The notes beneath the pieces are model-generated. The model saw nothing but the letters and a program-made list of their open reading frames with translations. It did not search any database and was not told where the DNA came from. The translations under genes and the position numbers were made by a program. From positions 1-64,000 of the forward strand of contig CAYRMD010000021.1 of assembly GCA_964425225.1 (NCBI GenBank): a stretch of DNA of 64,000 nucleotides, given 5' to 3'. Origin of the DNA: BPJU01 sp964425225. Its GTDB lineage: Bacteria > Planctomycetota > Planctomycetia > Pirellulales > Pirellulaceae. This document shows positions 1 through 9,018 of this stretch, piece after piece (position 1 is the first letter of the stretch; each line of letters starts with the position of its first letter).

Positions 1-51
1 ACTTGTTAAAAGGTTCCGTACAATACGGGCGAATTATGCAGAGGTTCCTTA

Positions 52-120
52 AGAGGAAAGAGACGCAGAGACGCAGGGACGCAGGGATGCAAGAGGAAAG
101 AAACGCAGAGACGCAGGGGG
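52..120. repeat. Octamer-phased CGCAGAGA/CGCAGGGA tract
   Basis: Purine-rich tract built from 8-base units (AGACGCAG, AGACGCAG, GGACGCAG, GGATGCAA, then AAACGCAG, AGACGCAG) with a GAGGAAAG spacer unit. The phase of eight is kept over almost 70 bases. It has no open reading frame of interest. The same vocabulary recurs at about 9.6-9.8, 28.6, 30.2 and 63.5 kb, always between genes. The function is unknown. Confidence 0.75.
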
Positions 121-315
121 GAGGGAATAAGGGGCGAGTTGGCACGTAAGCCTGCGGGGCGTTAAGCCAAAGTTGCTACCTGTGAATCGCAGTAACGTCT
201 TGGAACGATAAGGGCTGCGTTGAATCTCGGTGAAATTTGTAGTCATGCAAAATTGAAAATTACTCTCCAGGTTGCGACTAGTTATCGCTACAATGTCGGC
301 ATGTAAGTCGCTGTA

Positions 316-568
316 ATTCGCAACCGCAACTCGCCGCCTGCCTTCCTGCTCCGCGAATCCTATCGCGAGGGCGGCAAGGTAAAGAACCCTACCGTGCCAA
401 ACCTGAGCAAGTTGCCCATCGAGCAGATTCAGCTGATTCGACGTGTGCTTAGAAAAGCTCGTTGCTATCGACGAAACGTTTTCGATCCGGCATATCCCAC
501 CGCATGGACACGTTGCAGCCTTGTTGGGGATGGGTCGGCAGTTCGGCCTGGAAGACTCGTGGATTGAA
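316..568 (+). pseudogene. IS1634-like transposase, N-terminal relic
   Basis: Translation from 316 gives IRNRNSPPAFLLRESYREGG, then KVKNPTVPNLSKLP and a short helix ending near 456. This is the typical N-terminus of IS1634/IS4-type transposases (RNSPPA..LLRESYREGGKVKNRTLANLS). The reading then changes frame and continues from about 455 as LVAIDETFSIRHIPPHGHVAALLG, where the family has LxPxxxAFEVxRSLPHGHVAAVLG. No start codon lies in frame upstream (a TAA precedes it), there is at least one frameshift, and the DDE catalytic domain is missing. From 569 to 761 nothing recognisable follows. It is a dead fragment; no terminal repeats could be assigned. Confidence 0.8.
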
Positions 569-761
569 GGTCGAGCCCAGCGGTGTCAGCCGAGATTGTG
601 GCTCGGCTGCGGCCGACCCGTAGGGGCACGTCGCACGTGCCCCTTAGGCTGCTTCCGCGATTTGTTGTGACCGAGCGCGCACTCGGTGAAAGCTCATCAT
701 TGATTTATCGGAGCAAAGGCCCGCGAACGGTGACGCTTACAGGCCAATTCCGTTTACCATC

Positions 762-2726
762 TTACGATCCAGCGCCTGGTTCTGGATCGTAGTCGCGACG
801 CAACCACCGAATCAAAAGCTCCAATTGCTCGACGGTGAGTAAATTCATTTCGGGGTGAGCTGGGTCGGCAAAGAATGCCGGCATCCGATCGTTACGGTCG
901 CCATAGAGTGCAGCATCCGAGGGGTTACCAATCATGCGCCGCAGCCACTCGACCGATCCATACCCAGTCAAATCTGGCCCGAGCATCTCGCCTTCGTCTC
1001 CCAGCTTGTGACAGTCAGCACAGCCCAGGCTTCGGAACGCTTCGCGGCCCCGCTGAATTGCACCGGATTGTTCGGCCTGACGGTCCAGCTCTTGCTGATA
1101 CGGCAATGCAGCTTGTGCCGACAACATGGCGATAAGATCCTCTAGAGATTTTTTTTCTTCTTCCCCAAGATTGCCCAACGTATCGCGGACAAACTCTACC
1201 ATGCCGCCACTGGGATAGGCGCCGTCGGCATCGAGCATGCCGTGCTTGGTACGGCCAAAATATTCAGGGGACACGATACGCTGCGGATCGAGAAGTCCGC
1301 GAAGCCATTCACGAGACGCAAAACCGTAGAGGTTGGGGGCACCGACGGGCTCCGAGGCCATCGAGTCCTGCGGACCCGCGATCCCTTCACCTTTCGCATC
1401 CATATAGCTATGGCAACTAGCGCAGCGCGCTACGAAAATCTTTCGGCCTTGAACCAAAGGATCATTTGCTAACAAGCTACTAGCCCCTTGGCGTGGTATC
1501 CCATGCAAAGAAACTAATGTCTGAAGCCGCGCGTACTCCTGCTTGTCGCGTTCCAAGGCATCGAGGTAGTCTTTCGAAGCCTGGTAGCGATCTTCATATC
1601 GAGCCAGTGCCGCCGGATCATTCTGATATTTTTCGGGTTCATATTTATACCACTTGGCATAATAATCTTCGTAAATAGCGTCTCCCGTCAAATATGCAAT
1701 TCCGCCCAACAGTGTTAATAGCACGAACACATTCAAATAGTGTCCAATTCGGACACATCCGATAAGCGGCATCAAAAACAAATAGCCGAGGACTAGCGAT
1801 GGAATAACGATGGCACCTAACACTTCGGATTGCTCAAATTTCTTGAGAAATTGAAATAAGAAAAGAAAATACCACTCGGGCCGCTGAGCCTTATATTCTT
1901 CGATCGCATTGGCCGGGGGCCCCAGATGAGCTCCCAGGTCAGGCCGATGCCATGGGTCGCGCACAAATCCCATGGGGTCGAAGTGAATCACGAGCAGGAA
2001 CACGATCACCGATAATACGAAACACGCAACTCCGTCTTTCAGCACCTGATAGGGCCAGAAGTACTGATCGGGTCGATGGCCCCGCACCGCCGTTATCCCG
2101 TGCCGGCGAAACAGGTAAAGGTGCACTACCAGGAAAAACACAAGTAGAGCCGGGAGAATACCTGCGTGAAGAGCAAAAAAACGCGTCACGGTGTATGTGC
2201 CATACGACGGACCACCTATCAATAGTGACTGGATATACCTTCCACCCGGAGCCAGTGCCAGCAGATTAGTGGCTACTTGGGTGGCCCAGAACCCCTTTTG
2301 ATCCCACGGCAGTAAGTATCCGGTGAGCGATAGCCCGAGGGTGAGGAGCATCAAGATGAGGCCGGTCCAAAAATTGAATTCGCGAGGTGCCCGATACGCC
2401 TTGTCGATGACGACTTGAAGCAGGTGCAGCGGCAGCAAAGCCACCATGGCTTGAGCCATAAAGTGATGCACGCCCCGCAGAAGCCACCCGCCGGTCAACT
2501 CATTCTGGATCCAATAAACACTTTCGTACGCCGTGTGGCTGCTTGGGCTGTAACACATCCAAAGCGCCAAGCCGGTGAGCACTTGTACGGTGAAAGCAAA
2601 TACGAGCATGCTTCCGGTCACATAGCGCCATCGGGACCCACCAGGTATGTTTTCGTACAGCACTTCGTGCAGAAACCGCCCGAACCCGGTGCGATCTTCC
2701 AACCAGTTCGCTAAAGCGCGTATCAT
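762..2726 (-). CDS. Cytochrome b6-type subunit fused to diheme cytochrome c
   Basis: Quinol-oxidising membrane subunit of a cytochrome bc complex, here 654 aa. Residues 1-400 are a full cytochrome b: the first histidine pair is spaced H-x13-H (from about residue 87) and the second H-x14-H, the b6-type spacing. A PEWY quinol-site motif lies in the subunit-IV-like half. After a linker there are two c-type heme sites, CASCH at about 435 and CADCH at about 569, each in its own small cytochrome c domain. The start chosen is the ATG overlapping the Rieske gene stop as ATGA; a longer frame upstream lies wholly inside that gene. It replaces separate cytochrome c1 or f, passing electrons from the Rieske protein to a terminal acceptor. 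Partner and acceptor are not visible here. Confidence 0.9.
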   Translation of the reverse strand: MIRALANWLEDRTGFGRFLHEVLYENIPGGSRWRYVTGSMLVFAFTVQVLTGLALWMCYSPSSHTAYESVYWIQNELTGGWLLRGVHHFMAQAMVALLPLHLLQVVIDKAYRAPREFNFWTGLILMLLTLGLSLTGYLLPWDQKGFWATQVATNLLALAPGGRYIQSLLIGGPSYGTYTVTRFFALHAGILPALLVFFLVVHLYLFRRHGITAVRGHRPDQYFWPYQVLKDGVACFVLSVIVFLLVIHFDPMGFVRDPWHRPDLGAHLGPPANAIEEYKAQRPEWYFLFLFQFLKKFEQSEVLGAIVIPSLVLGYLFLMPLIGCVRIGHYLNVFVLLTLLGGIAYLTGDAIYEDYYAKWYKYEPEKYQNDPAALARYEDRYQASKDYLDALERDKQEYARLQTLVSLHGIPRQGASSLLANDPLVQGRKIFVARCASCHSYMDAKGEGIAGPQDSMASEPVGAPNLYGFASREWLRGLLDPQRIVSPEYFGRTKHGMLDADGAYPSGGMVEFVRDTLGNLGEEEKKSLEDLIAMLSAQAALPYQQELDRQAEQSGAIQRGREAFRSLGCADCHKLGDEGEMLGPDLTGYGSVEWLRRMIGNPSDAALYGDRNDRMPAFFADPAHPEMNLLTVEQLELLIRWLRRDYDPEPGAGS

Positions 2727-3319
2727 GTCTTGGCCACTTTCTCCGGACGTCCCGTATAGAATTCCTGGTATTGTACCCACAGTTGGCCGTCGATCACACG
2801 ATAATCCAATTCGTCCAGATCGCGCGGACTGGGATTGCTCTTGCCTGGCCGAGGCACTCGCTTACCATCGAGGGCAAACGAACTATTGTGACACGGGCAG
2901 TGAAACGCTGCACCTTGAGCCGTTTGGACCACAGCTACCGAACAACCAGCATGTGGACAAATGGCTTGAAACACTTGGAAATGTTCGTTGTCCAGCCGCC
3001 GCACGTAGACCACACCAATGGCTTGACGACTTTGGTAAGCCCACGCATCAATAGCATCGCTGAAAACGGCAAACCGATAAGGAGTGCCGTCGGCGGGAAC
3101 GGCTTCTACCGGCACCAACGGCAAGAAACCTTCGGGCCCTTGACGTTGACTACCAGCGCGGCGCGGCGGGCGAGGGCGGCGCAACAATGGATCTACAATG
3201 ACCCACGCTGGTGGCAAGCACGCGGACGCCAATAGAACCAGCCCAACTACACAAGCGCCCAAAGTCCAGAAGAAACTTCGGCGCGCCGGACGAACCGTAT
3301 CACGAGTGGTTGTGCTCAT
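2723..3319 (-). CDS. qcrA: Rieske iron-sulfur protein of the bc complex
   Basis: 198 aa, with one N-terminal membrane anchor (about residues 14-36, starting FFWTLGACVVGLV) and a C-terminal Rieske domain. The 2Fe-2S ligands are seen as CPHAGC and CPCHNSSF, about 20 residues apart. It takes electrons from quinol at the cytochrome b site and hands them to the fused cytochrome c. It is co-transcribed with the cytochrome b gene, which it overlaps by four bases. AAGGAAA lies 8 bases before the ATG. A twin-arginine motif is not clear-cut: the N-terminus has RPARRSFFW, which could serve. Confidence 0.93.
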   Translation of the reverse strand: MSTTTRDTVRPARRSFFWTLGACVVGLVLLASACLPPAWVIVDPLLRRPRPPRRAGSQRQGPEGFLPLVPVEAVPADGTPYRFAVFSDAIDAWAYQSRQAIGVVYVRRLDNEHFQVFQAICPHAGCSVAVVQTAQGAAFHCPCHNSSFALDGKRVPRPGKSNPSPRDLDELDYRVIDGQLWVQYQEFYTGRPEKVAKT

Positions 3320-3469
3320 CGTAACATTTCCTTTGAACAGGGTAGGCTCGTGGGCAAGCTGTCAGCACGCACCCTGGTGGCGGGAAACCCAACGGGCTGT
3401 AGATCCGCGGTACGGTACAGGCTCGAGGCTTGTCGCCCTAAACGAATCTAAAGCGTATCCGCCGGGACT

Positions 3470-4456
3470 CTACTGATTCTGCTTAGCGTGTCGCACGGCG
3501 TCAAGCACGACACGTTGGGCCTCGGCAAGTGGCATGGAAACGGTCGCTCCCGCTGCGTCGCGATGGCCACCCCCGCCAAAGAGCTTTGCCACTTGATTGC
3601 AGTCGATCGCACCCCGGCTTCGGAAACTGACTTTCACCTTCTGCTCAGGCCGTTCCACAAAGATGACGGAAATGCGCACTCCCGCTATATCCAATGCCTC
3701 ATTCACCAAATCTTCCGTATCACTCGGCACAGCTCCTAACTGTTGCAGGTCATCAAGCGTGGTAAAGCTATACGCGAGCTGCATATCCGCCTCGCACCGC
3801 AAGCGTTCTAGGACTCGCCCGCGCAACTTCATGCGGGCCAACGTGTCGCGCTGGTAGAGCTGCTCATACAGCCAGGTGACACGTGCTCCGGCTCGAACCA
3901 AATCCGCTGCTGCAGCAAAGGTTTCTGGACGCACCGAAGAAAACCGAAACCAGCCCGTATCCGTTGCCAGCGCGGCAAAAAGCGGCTCGGCAATCGCAGG
4001 TGTCAGCGGCACGTTCAAATATCGCGCCAAGTCGTACACCAAATAACCTGTGGCCTCCGCTTGTCGATCCTTAAACAATTCGGCTCCTAGATCGTCTTCA
4101 CCCACATGGTGATCGACAACCAACTTCCGCGCACGGCTGGTGCGTACCACATCCGACATCACGTCCAATTGCGACCAGGCGCTGGTATCCAAAATGATCA
4201 GACCATCGCATTCGGCCAATTCGTCGTCGCTCACTTCTTCGCGAGCGCGGATATGTCGATCCGGATCGATAAACGCATACATGGGAGGCGTGCTCTGGGG
4301 ATTGACAATCCGAACTTCCTTACCCAAGACCCGCAGGATTCCCGCCATTCCCAATTCGCTCCCCAAGGCATCGCAGTCCGGCCGCACGTGGCTGGTAAGC
4401 AGAATCACATGCAAGGGAGCAATCTGTTCGGCAAATTTTGTCCAATCCACACTCAT
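3470..4456 (-). CDS. nrnA: DHH-family oligoribonuclease / pAp phosphatase (NrnA-like)
   Basis: 328 aa. The DHH domain has the metal-binding blocks RPDCDALGSE near residue 25, LDTS, and VVDHHVG. A C-terminal DHHA1 domain has GGGGHRDAAGA. Family members degrade 2-5 nt RNA and dephosphorylate 3'-phosphoadenosine 5'-phosphate with Mn2+ in the cytosol; length is typical. The ATG overlaps the ribF stop (ATGA), with AGGTGA 7 bases upstream, so it is translationally coupled to ribF. Substrate preference between nanoRNA, pAp and c-di-AMP-derived pApA cannot be read from sequence. Confidence 0.9.
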   Translation of the reverse strand: MSVDWTKFAEQIAPLHVILLTSHVRPDCDALGSELGMAGILRVLGKEVRIVNPQSTPPMYAFIDPDRHIRAREEVSDDELAECDGLIILDTSAWSQLDVMSDVVRTSRARKLVVDHHVGEDDLGAELFKDRQAEATGYLVYDLARYLNVPLTPAIAEPLFAALATDTGWFRFSSVRPETFAAAADLVRAGARVTWLYEQLYQRDTLARMKLRGRVLERLRCEADMQLAYSFTTLDDLQQLGAVPSDTEDLVNEALDIAGVRISVIFVERPEQKVKVSFRSRGAIDCNQVAKLFGGGGHRDAAGATVSMPLAEAQRVVLDAVRHAKQNQ

Positions 4457-5391
4457 GATCGATCACCTATGCAAGCTATTAGTTGACGTACCTGGGCGAC
4501 GTCTTCGGCCAACTGAGCCTGAAGTGCTTCCGGTGAGGGGAAGGTTTGAATGTCACGTAAACGCGCCAAGAAGTCAACCTCCAACGCATGACCATAAAGC
4601 TGCCCTTCGAATCCTATCAGATGCACTTCGACTTTGGCCTGCGGCTCACCAAAGGTAGGATTCGGACCGATATGGATTGCCGCAGGCCAGCGACACGTTC
4701 CGATCACCGCGCTTCCGGCGTACACACCCGGGGCTGGCACCAACGTAAAAATATCGGCAAGGTTAGCAGTCGGAAATCCGAGTTTCCGGCCGCGACGGAT
4801 CCCGGCAACAACGCGACCGCGTATCCGGTATGGGGCTGTCAATAGTTGATTGGCCTGGTGGATGTCTCCTTTGATCAGCAATTGGCGAATCCGGCTGCTG
4901 GAGATCAATTGCCCATCGTGTTCGACCGGTGGCACGATGCGTAATTCGATCGCTGCCTGTTGGCAAAGGCGCTGCAAAAGTTGAATATCTCCCTGGCGAC
5001 CTTTCCCGAAACAGAAATTGGGGCCTTCCACTAAGCATGCGGCGCACAAAGTGGATCGAACCACTTGTTCAAAGAAGGTGGCGGCATCCCACTGGAGCAT
5101 CTCTTTATCGGTCGGATAGGTGATCAGATAATCGATGCCCAGCTTAGCGAGCAATTCGGCTTTGCGTTCCGGCCAAGTCAATCGCGCCGGAGCTTGTTCG
5201 GGGCGCAGAATTTGGGCCGGGTGCGGCTCAAAGGTAAAGACCACCGCGGGGCGATTTCTTTGGCGGGCGGCCCGGACCACTTCCTCGACCAACCGCGCGT
5301 GGCCAAGGTGCACGCCGTCGAAATTGCCAATCGAGACGGATCCGCCAGCGACCGCCGAGACAAGCTCATGAGGTTGGCGAAGGATCTTCAC
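4453..5391 (-). CDS. ribF: Bifunctional riboflavin kinase / FMN adenylyltransferase
   Basis: 312 aa. The N-terminal FAD synthetase domain carries GNFDGVHLGHARL (nucleotidyltransferase HxGH-type site). The C-terminal flavokinase domain starts near residue 185 with PYRIRGRVVAG and has RRGRKLGFPTANL. It converts riboflavin to FMN and then FAD. The start is GTG at 5391, which overlaps the end of nnrD by 26 bases; AAGGGAG lies about 12 bases upstream, a rather long spacing. It sits in the larB-nnrD-ribF-nrnA run and probably forms one transcript with them. Confidence 0.95.
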   Translation of the reverse strand: MKILRQPHELVSAVAGGSVSIGNFDGVHLGHARLVEEVVRAARQRNRPAVVFTFEPHPAQILRPEQAPARLTWPERKAELLAKLGIDYLITYPTDKEMLQWDAATFFEQVVRSTLCAACLVEGPNFCFGKGRQGDIQLLQRLCQQAAIELRIVPPVEHDGQLISSSRIRQLLIKGDIHQANQLLTAPYRIRGRVVAGIRRGRKLGFPTANLADIFTLVPAPGVYAGSAVIGTCRWPAAIHIGPNPTFGEPQAKVEVHLIGFEGQLYGHALEVDFLARLRDIQTFPSPEALQAQLAEDVAQVRQLIACIGDRS

Positions 5392-6292
5392 GCTCTGGTG
5401 GGCTCCCTTGAAGGCTCGTCGGCTCGGAGCTTGACGTCGTGTGGGTGAGCATTTTCCAAGCTGACGGCAAGTATCGCACGAGATCCGAAGCGATCAAGGC
5501 CACTTGCCCCAGTTGCTCGGCTGCCAAATCTCCGGCCAGTCCATGAACGTAAGCCGCCAACCGCGCTGCCTGATACACATCGGTTTGCCAGGCCAAGATC
5601 GCCGCGGCGATTCCGGTCAGCACATCGCCGCTTCCGCCGGTGGCCATTCCGGGATTGCCCGTACGGTTATAGGCCGCGCGGTGGCCGTCGGTCACCCAGG
5701 TGCGTGAACCTTTCAAGAGCACGACTACGTGATGCTCAGCCGCCCAAGCGACGGCGGCTTGCTCTTGGCCACGACGCTCACTCGGTGCCTGAGGGCACAA
5801 GCGACGAAATTCTCCCGGGTGGGGCGTCAACAAGCGCGGCCCAGCCGCAGTTGTCCTCCAACCGGCCAGAGCATACAGTCCATCAGCATCGACCACCATC
5901 GGCTGCTTGCAGGTGGCATAAAGATGACGTGCCAGCTCAACAGCTACCTGACCTCTGCCCAACCCCGGGCCAATCGCCACAACATCGGCTCGATCCCACA
6001 ACGGGGCCAGACTTGGAATGGCACCCTCGGATAACTGGCCTCGGCTATCACACGGCATGGGCCAGGTCATGTAGGAAGGTTCCACTGCTGCGACAATGGG
6101 CAGAACCGATTCAGGTACGGCTACCGTCACCAGCCCAGCGCCGCTACGCAGGGCCGCCAATGCCGACAAGGTGATTGCCCCGGACATACCCCAGGAGCCG
6201 CCCACGAGCACAATATGACCGTAGTCTCCCTTGTAACTGTCAGCACGTCGCGGCTCCGGAGGGATCACCGGCGACGTATCAACGGGAATCAT
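5366..6292 (-). CDS. nnrD: ADP-dependent NAD(P)H-hydrate dehydratase
   Basis: 308 aa from the ATG at 6292, which has GGAG 7 bases upstream. A longer frame from 6358 lies inside larB and has no better site. Carbohydrate-kinase-like (YjeF C-terminal) fold: GDYGHIVLVGGSWGMSGA at the start, TPHPGEFRRL, and the anion-hole/catalytic block GNPGMATGGSGDVLTG. It repairs hydrated NADH/NADPH using ADP. The N-terminal YjeF epimerase domain found fused in many bacteria is absent. It overlaps larB by 14 bases and ribF by 26. Confidence 0.93.
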   Translation of the reverse strand: MIPVDTSPVIPPEPRRADSYKGDYGHIVLVGGSWGMSGAITLSALAALRSGAGLVTVAVPESVLPIVAAVEPSYMTWPMPCDSRGQLSEGAIPSLAPLWDRADVVAIGPGLGRGQVAVELARHLYATCKQPMVVDADGLYALAGWRTTAAGPRLLTPHPGEFRRLCPQAPSERRGQEQAAVAWAAEHHVVVLLKGSRTWVTDGHRAAYNRTGNPGMATGGSGDVLTGIAAAILAWQTDVYQAARLAAYVHGLAGDLAAEQLGQVALIASDLVRYLPSAWKMLTHTTSSSEPTSLQGSPPEREDPSPTS

Positions 6293-7097
6293 CTTCGACT
6301 CCGTCGGTTTTTTTCTTCTGGGCCCCAACCCGGGCTCGATGCATCCGTTGTGCCACAAGCCCGGCCAAATAGGCCGCTTTAAAACCTGCGTCGATGTTCA
6401 CGACCGCTACGTTGGCTGCGCAACTGTTGAGCATGGTGAACAATGCGGCCATGCCACCTAAGTAAGCACCATAGCCGACACTGGTCGGTACCGCGAATAC
6501 CGGACACGATACATAACCTCCCACCACACTCGGCAACGCTCCCTCCATGCCTGCTACCACCACCAAGGCATCGCAGGCTTGAAACTCGTCCAGACGTTCC
6601 CGCAACCGGTGCGGTCCGGCAACACCCACATCGTGGATCATCGTCACGGCTACGTTCATCCAAAGAAGTGTTTCCCGAGCTTCTTCGGCAACGGGTAAAT
6701 CCCCGGTACCAGCAGATAACACGGCGACATGACCTTCTGGAATTTCAGGAGAACTTCCCGACACCGCACAGCGAAATGTCCGGGCCAGCGGGTTATACGT
6801 GCCGTGCGGGAAAGCGGCTAGCAGGGCTTGTGCTTTGTCCGAATCCACACGCGTCACGAACGCTGGTTGGTGTGCTTCCAACAAACGAGCCACCGCTGCG
6901 GTGAGCACTTCCAAAGATTTGCGCTCCCCGAAAATCACTTCCGGATATCCGCATCGGCGCTGGCGATCTAGATCCAGGGTCAAGGGTCCCAAGCGAGCCG
7001 AGGCTGGCGCGCTATAACTGGCTAAAAACTCCTCGGGTGTCACTTGACGTTCATATAGTCGCCGCGCCCAGTTGCTCAACGCCTCCCAATCCACCAC
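6279..7097 (-). CDS. larB: LarB: pyridinium-3,5-biscarboxylate mononucleotide synthase
   Basis: 272 aa with a PurE/AIR-carboxylase-like C-terminal half (VAVLSAGTGDLPVAEEA, then MEGALPSVVGGYV and VPTSVGYGAYLGGMAALFTML). LarB carboxylates and hydrolyses nicotinic acid adenine dinucleotide in the first step of nickel-pincer cofactor synthesis. The start is GTG at 7097 with GGGAG close upstream. larC and larE are not in this window, although the neighbours (NAD(P)H repair, flavin synthesis) are also nucleotide-cofactor genes. The N-terminal ~110 residues are less conserved. Confidence 0.88.
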   Translation of the reverse strand: MVDWEALSNWARRLYERQVTPEEFLASYSAPASARLGPLTLDLDRQRRCGYPEVIFGERKSLEVLTAAVARLLEAHQPAFVTRVDSDKAQALLAAFPHGTYNPLARTFRCAVSGSSPEIPEGHVAVLSAGTGDLPVAEEARETLLWMNVAVTMIHDVGVAGPHRLRERLDEFQACDALVVVAGMEGALPSVVGGYVSCPVFAVPTSVGYGAYLGGMAALFTMLNSCAANVAVVNIDAGFKAAYLAGLVAQRMHRARVGAQKKKTDGVEDDSR

Positions 7098-7195
7098 TGG
7101 CTCCCGTTTTCGTTACGGAGTTCCTTTCTACCCACGCAAAGGGCACAAGGCCCCCAAGCCGCAAGTGCTCAATTAGCGTATCGTTCGATCAACCT

Positions 7196-7217
7196 GCGCC
7201 TAGGCGCCGTAGCGCCT
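7196..7217. other. GC-rich hairpins between ggt and larB
   Basis: GCGCCTAGGCGC is a perfect palindrome, and AGGCGC-CGTA-GCGCCT (7202-7217) is a perfect 6-bp stem with a 4-base loop. No T-run follows on the minus strand, so it is not a canonical terminator for ggt. It uses the same GCGCCT/AGGCGC vocabulary as the octamer tracts. Confidence 0.4.
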
Positions 7218-7266
7218 TTGGGTTGCAATATTTCCCTGTAAATTCCCTCAACGGACAAAGTCGGCC

Positions 7267-9018
7267 CTAGTAACCGATCGCCAGGCCATCCTTGCGCGAT
7301 TCGGTTCCCCCGTGGAGCACGCCATGCTCGTGATCGATCAAAATACCCTGATACCCACCATAGGCACTGCTTGCTTGACGTTGGACCTGGTGTCCCCACT
7401 GGCGCAACTTCTCGACAACCGCATCGGAAATACCCGACTCGACGTACACCGTACCGACACCCCGTGGCGGGTCGCCTCGTGGGGTCGCATCACCTTCGTG
7501 CCGCACGCGAGCAAAATCACCAGCCGCTTGGACATTCATTTGGAAGTCAATCAAGTTGCACAACACTTGCACTTGACCTTGCGGCTGCATGTCGCCTCCC
7601 ATGACGCCAAAGCATAGCCAGGGTTTGCCATCTTTCGTCACCATCGCCGGGATGATTGTATGGAAAGGGCGTTTGCGAGGTTGATACTGATTCGGATGCC
7701 CGTCGATCAACGTAAAAAGGGCCCCCCGGTTCTGGATGGGAAAACCGAGCGATCCGGCTGTCATTCCGGAACCAAATCCGTAGTAGAGGCTTTGGATGAG
7801 CGAACAGCAATTGCGATCGCGGTCGACCACCGCCAGGTAAATGGTGTCTCCGGCCAGCGGCTGGCCCGGCGCGACGTCGGCTGCCGCCTGGGTCATACGG
7901 ATAAGACTGCGTCGTTTGGCGGCGTAAGATTTGGAAATCAGTTCAGCAATGGGCACATGGGCGAATTCCGGATCGGCATAATAGCGAGCCCGATCGGCGT
8001 AGACCAACTTCTTGGCCTCAATAAACAGATGCACAAACTCGGCGCTACCCGGTCCGTAGCCCGCCACATCATAGCCTTCCAAGATATTCAACATCTGGAG
8101 CACGGCGATGCCCTGACCGTTGGGAGGCAACTGCCACACGTCGTATCCTCGATAATTGGTCGAAACCGGTTCCACCCAATCACTGCGGTGCTCCCGAAAA
8201 TCTTCGATGCTAAAGAACCCGCCTTGCTGTCGGCTAAAGGCGACCAGTTGTTCGGCGATAGGGCCGTCGTAGAAGGCAGCGGCTCCTTGCTCGGCAATCA
8301 AACGATACGTTTGTGCCAGGTTGGGGTTGCGAAAAACTTCACCGAAGCGGGGTGCTCGTTGACCATCGATCAAGAACGTTGCCGCCGAATCAGGCCACTG
8401 GCGCAAACGGCTTTCGGCCGATCGCCAATAGCTGGCAATTACTTCGGTAACCGCAAAACCCTCTTCGGCCAATTGGATCGCCGGTTGTAAGTTCTCTGCC
8501 AGGGTTCGACTCCCGAAGCGTTCTTGGAGCATGTGCCATCCGCTGACACATCCCGGCACCGACCAGGAAAGCGGGCCGTATAGTGGGATTTCGGAAAGCC
8601 CACGCCGTCGAAATTCTTCGAGCGTTAATTGGCGCGGGCTACGGCCACTGGCGTTTAGGCCATACAGTTTTTGTGTGCGATTGTCCCAATAGAGCACGAA
8701 CAGATCTCCACCGATGCCGCAACTCATCGGCTCGACCACCCCTAGAACCGCATTGGCTGCAATGGCTGCGTCTGCAGCACTTCCGCCGGCCTGCAATACG
8801 GCTAGGCCAGCCTGGGCTGCTAACGGATGGCTGGTAGCTACCATTCCATTCCGGGCCACAGTGACGCTGCGTCCTTGCCATGGAGCTCCGACGGGCCGAT
8901 CATAGCCACCGACCGGCAATGGCGCCAAACCAGTCATTATTGCACTCCCCAGTAGCCAACCGAGATAGGATCTAAACCGCCTTCGCCACACTGCGTACTG
9001 CACTAGTCCGCTGATCAT
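7267..9018 (-). CDS. ggt: Gamma-glutamyltransferase
   Basis: 583 aa, with a hydrophobic N-terminal segment (about residues 18-38, WLLGSAIMTGLAPLPVGG) consistent with export or membrane anchoring. It is an Ntn-hydrolase proenzyme that transfers or hydrolyses gamma-glutamyl groups such as that of glutathione. Conserved blocks: GGSAADAAIAANAVLGVVEP, SCGIGGDLF, and the autoprocessing Thr in LAGDTIYLAVVD. Downstream is the FGSGMTAG-like small-subunit segment, where the family usually has N-D-F; here it reads GFGSGMTAGSLGFPIQNRG. The start is ATG 9018 with CCGGAGA 8 bases upstream. It stands alone, 169 bases from larB. A cephalosporin-acylase-like substrate is possible. Confidence 0.9.
   Translation of the reverse strand: MISGLVQYAVWRRRFRSYLGWLLGSAIMTGLAPLPVGGYDRPVGAPWQGRSVTVARNGMVATSHPLAAQAGLAVLQAGGSAADAAIAANAVLGVVEPMSCGIGGDLFVLYWDNRTQKLYGLNASGRSPRQLTLEEFRRRGLSEIPLYGPLSWSVPGCVSGWHMLQERFGSRTLAENLQPAIQLAEEGFAVTEVIASYWRSAESRLRQWPDSAATFLIDGQRAPRFGEVFRNPNLAQTYRLIAEQGAAAFYDGPIAEQLVAFSRQQGGFFSIEDFREHRSDWVEPVSTNYRGYDVWQLPPNGQGIAVLQMLNILEGYDVAGYGPGSAEFVHLFIEAKKLVYADRARYYADPEFAHVPIAELISKSYAAKRRSLIRMTQAAADVAPGQPLAGDTIYLAVVDRDRNCCSLIQSLYYGFGSGMTAGSLGFPIQNRGALFTLIDGHPNQYQPRKRPFHTIIPAMVTKDGKPWLCFGVMGGDMQPQGQVQVLCNLIDFQMNVQAAGDFARVRHEGDATPRGDPPRGVGTVYVESGISDAVVEKLRQWGHQVQRQASSAYGGYQGILIDHEHGVLHGGTESRKDGLAIGY

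Noticed and set aside
52..120. Possible CRISPR array
   Set aside because: Units are 8 bases, adjacent and without unique spacers; no cas genes in the window.
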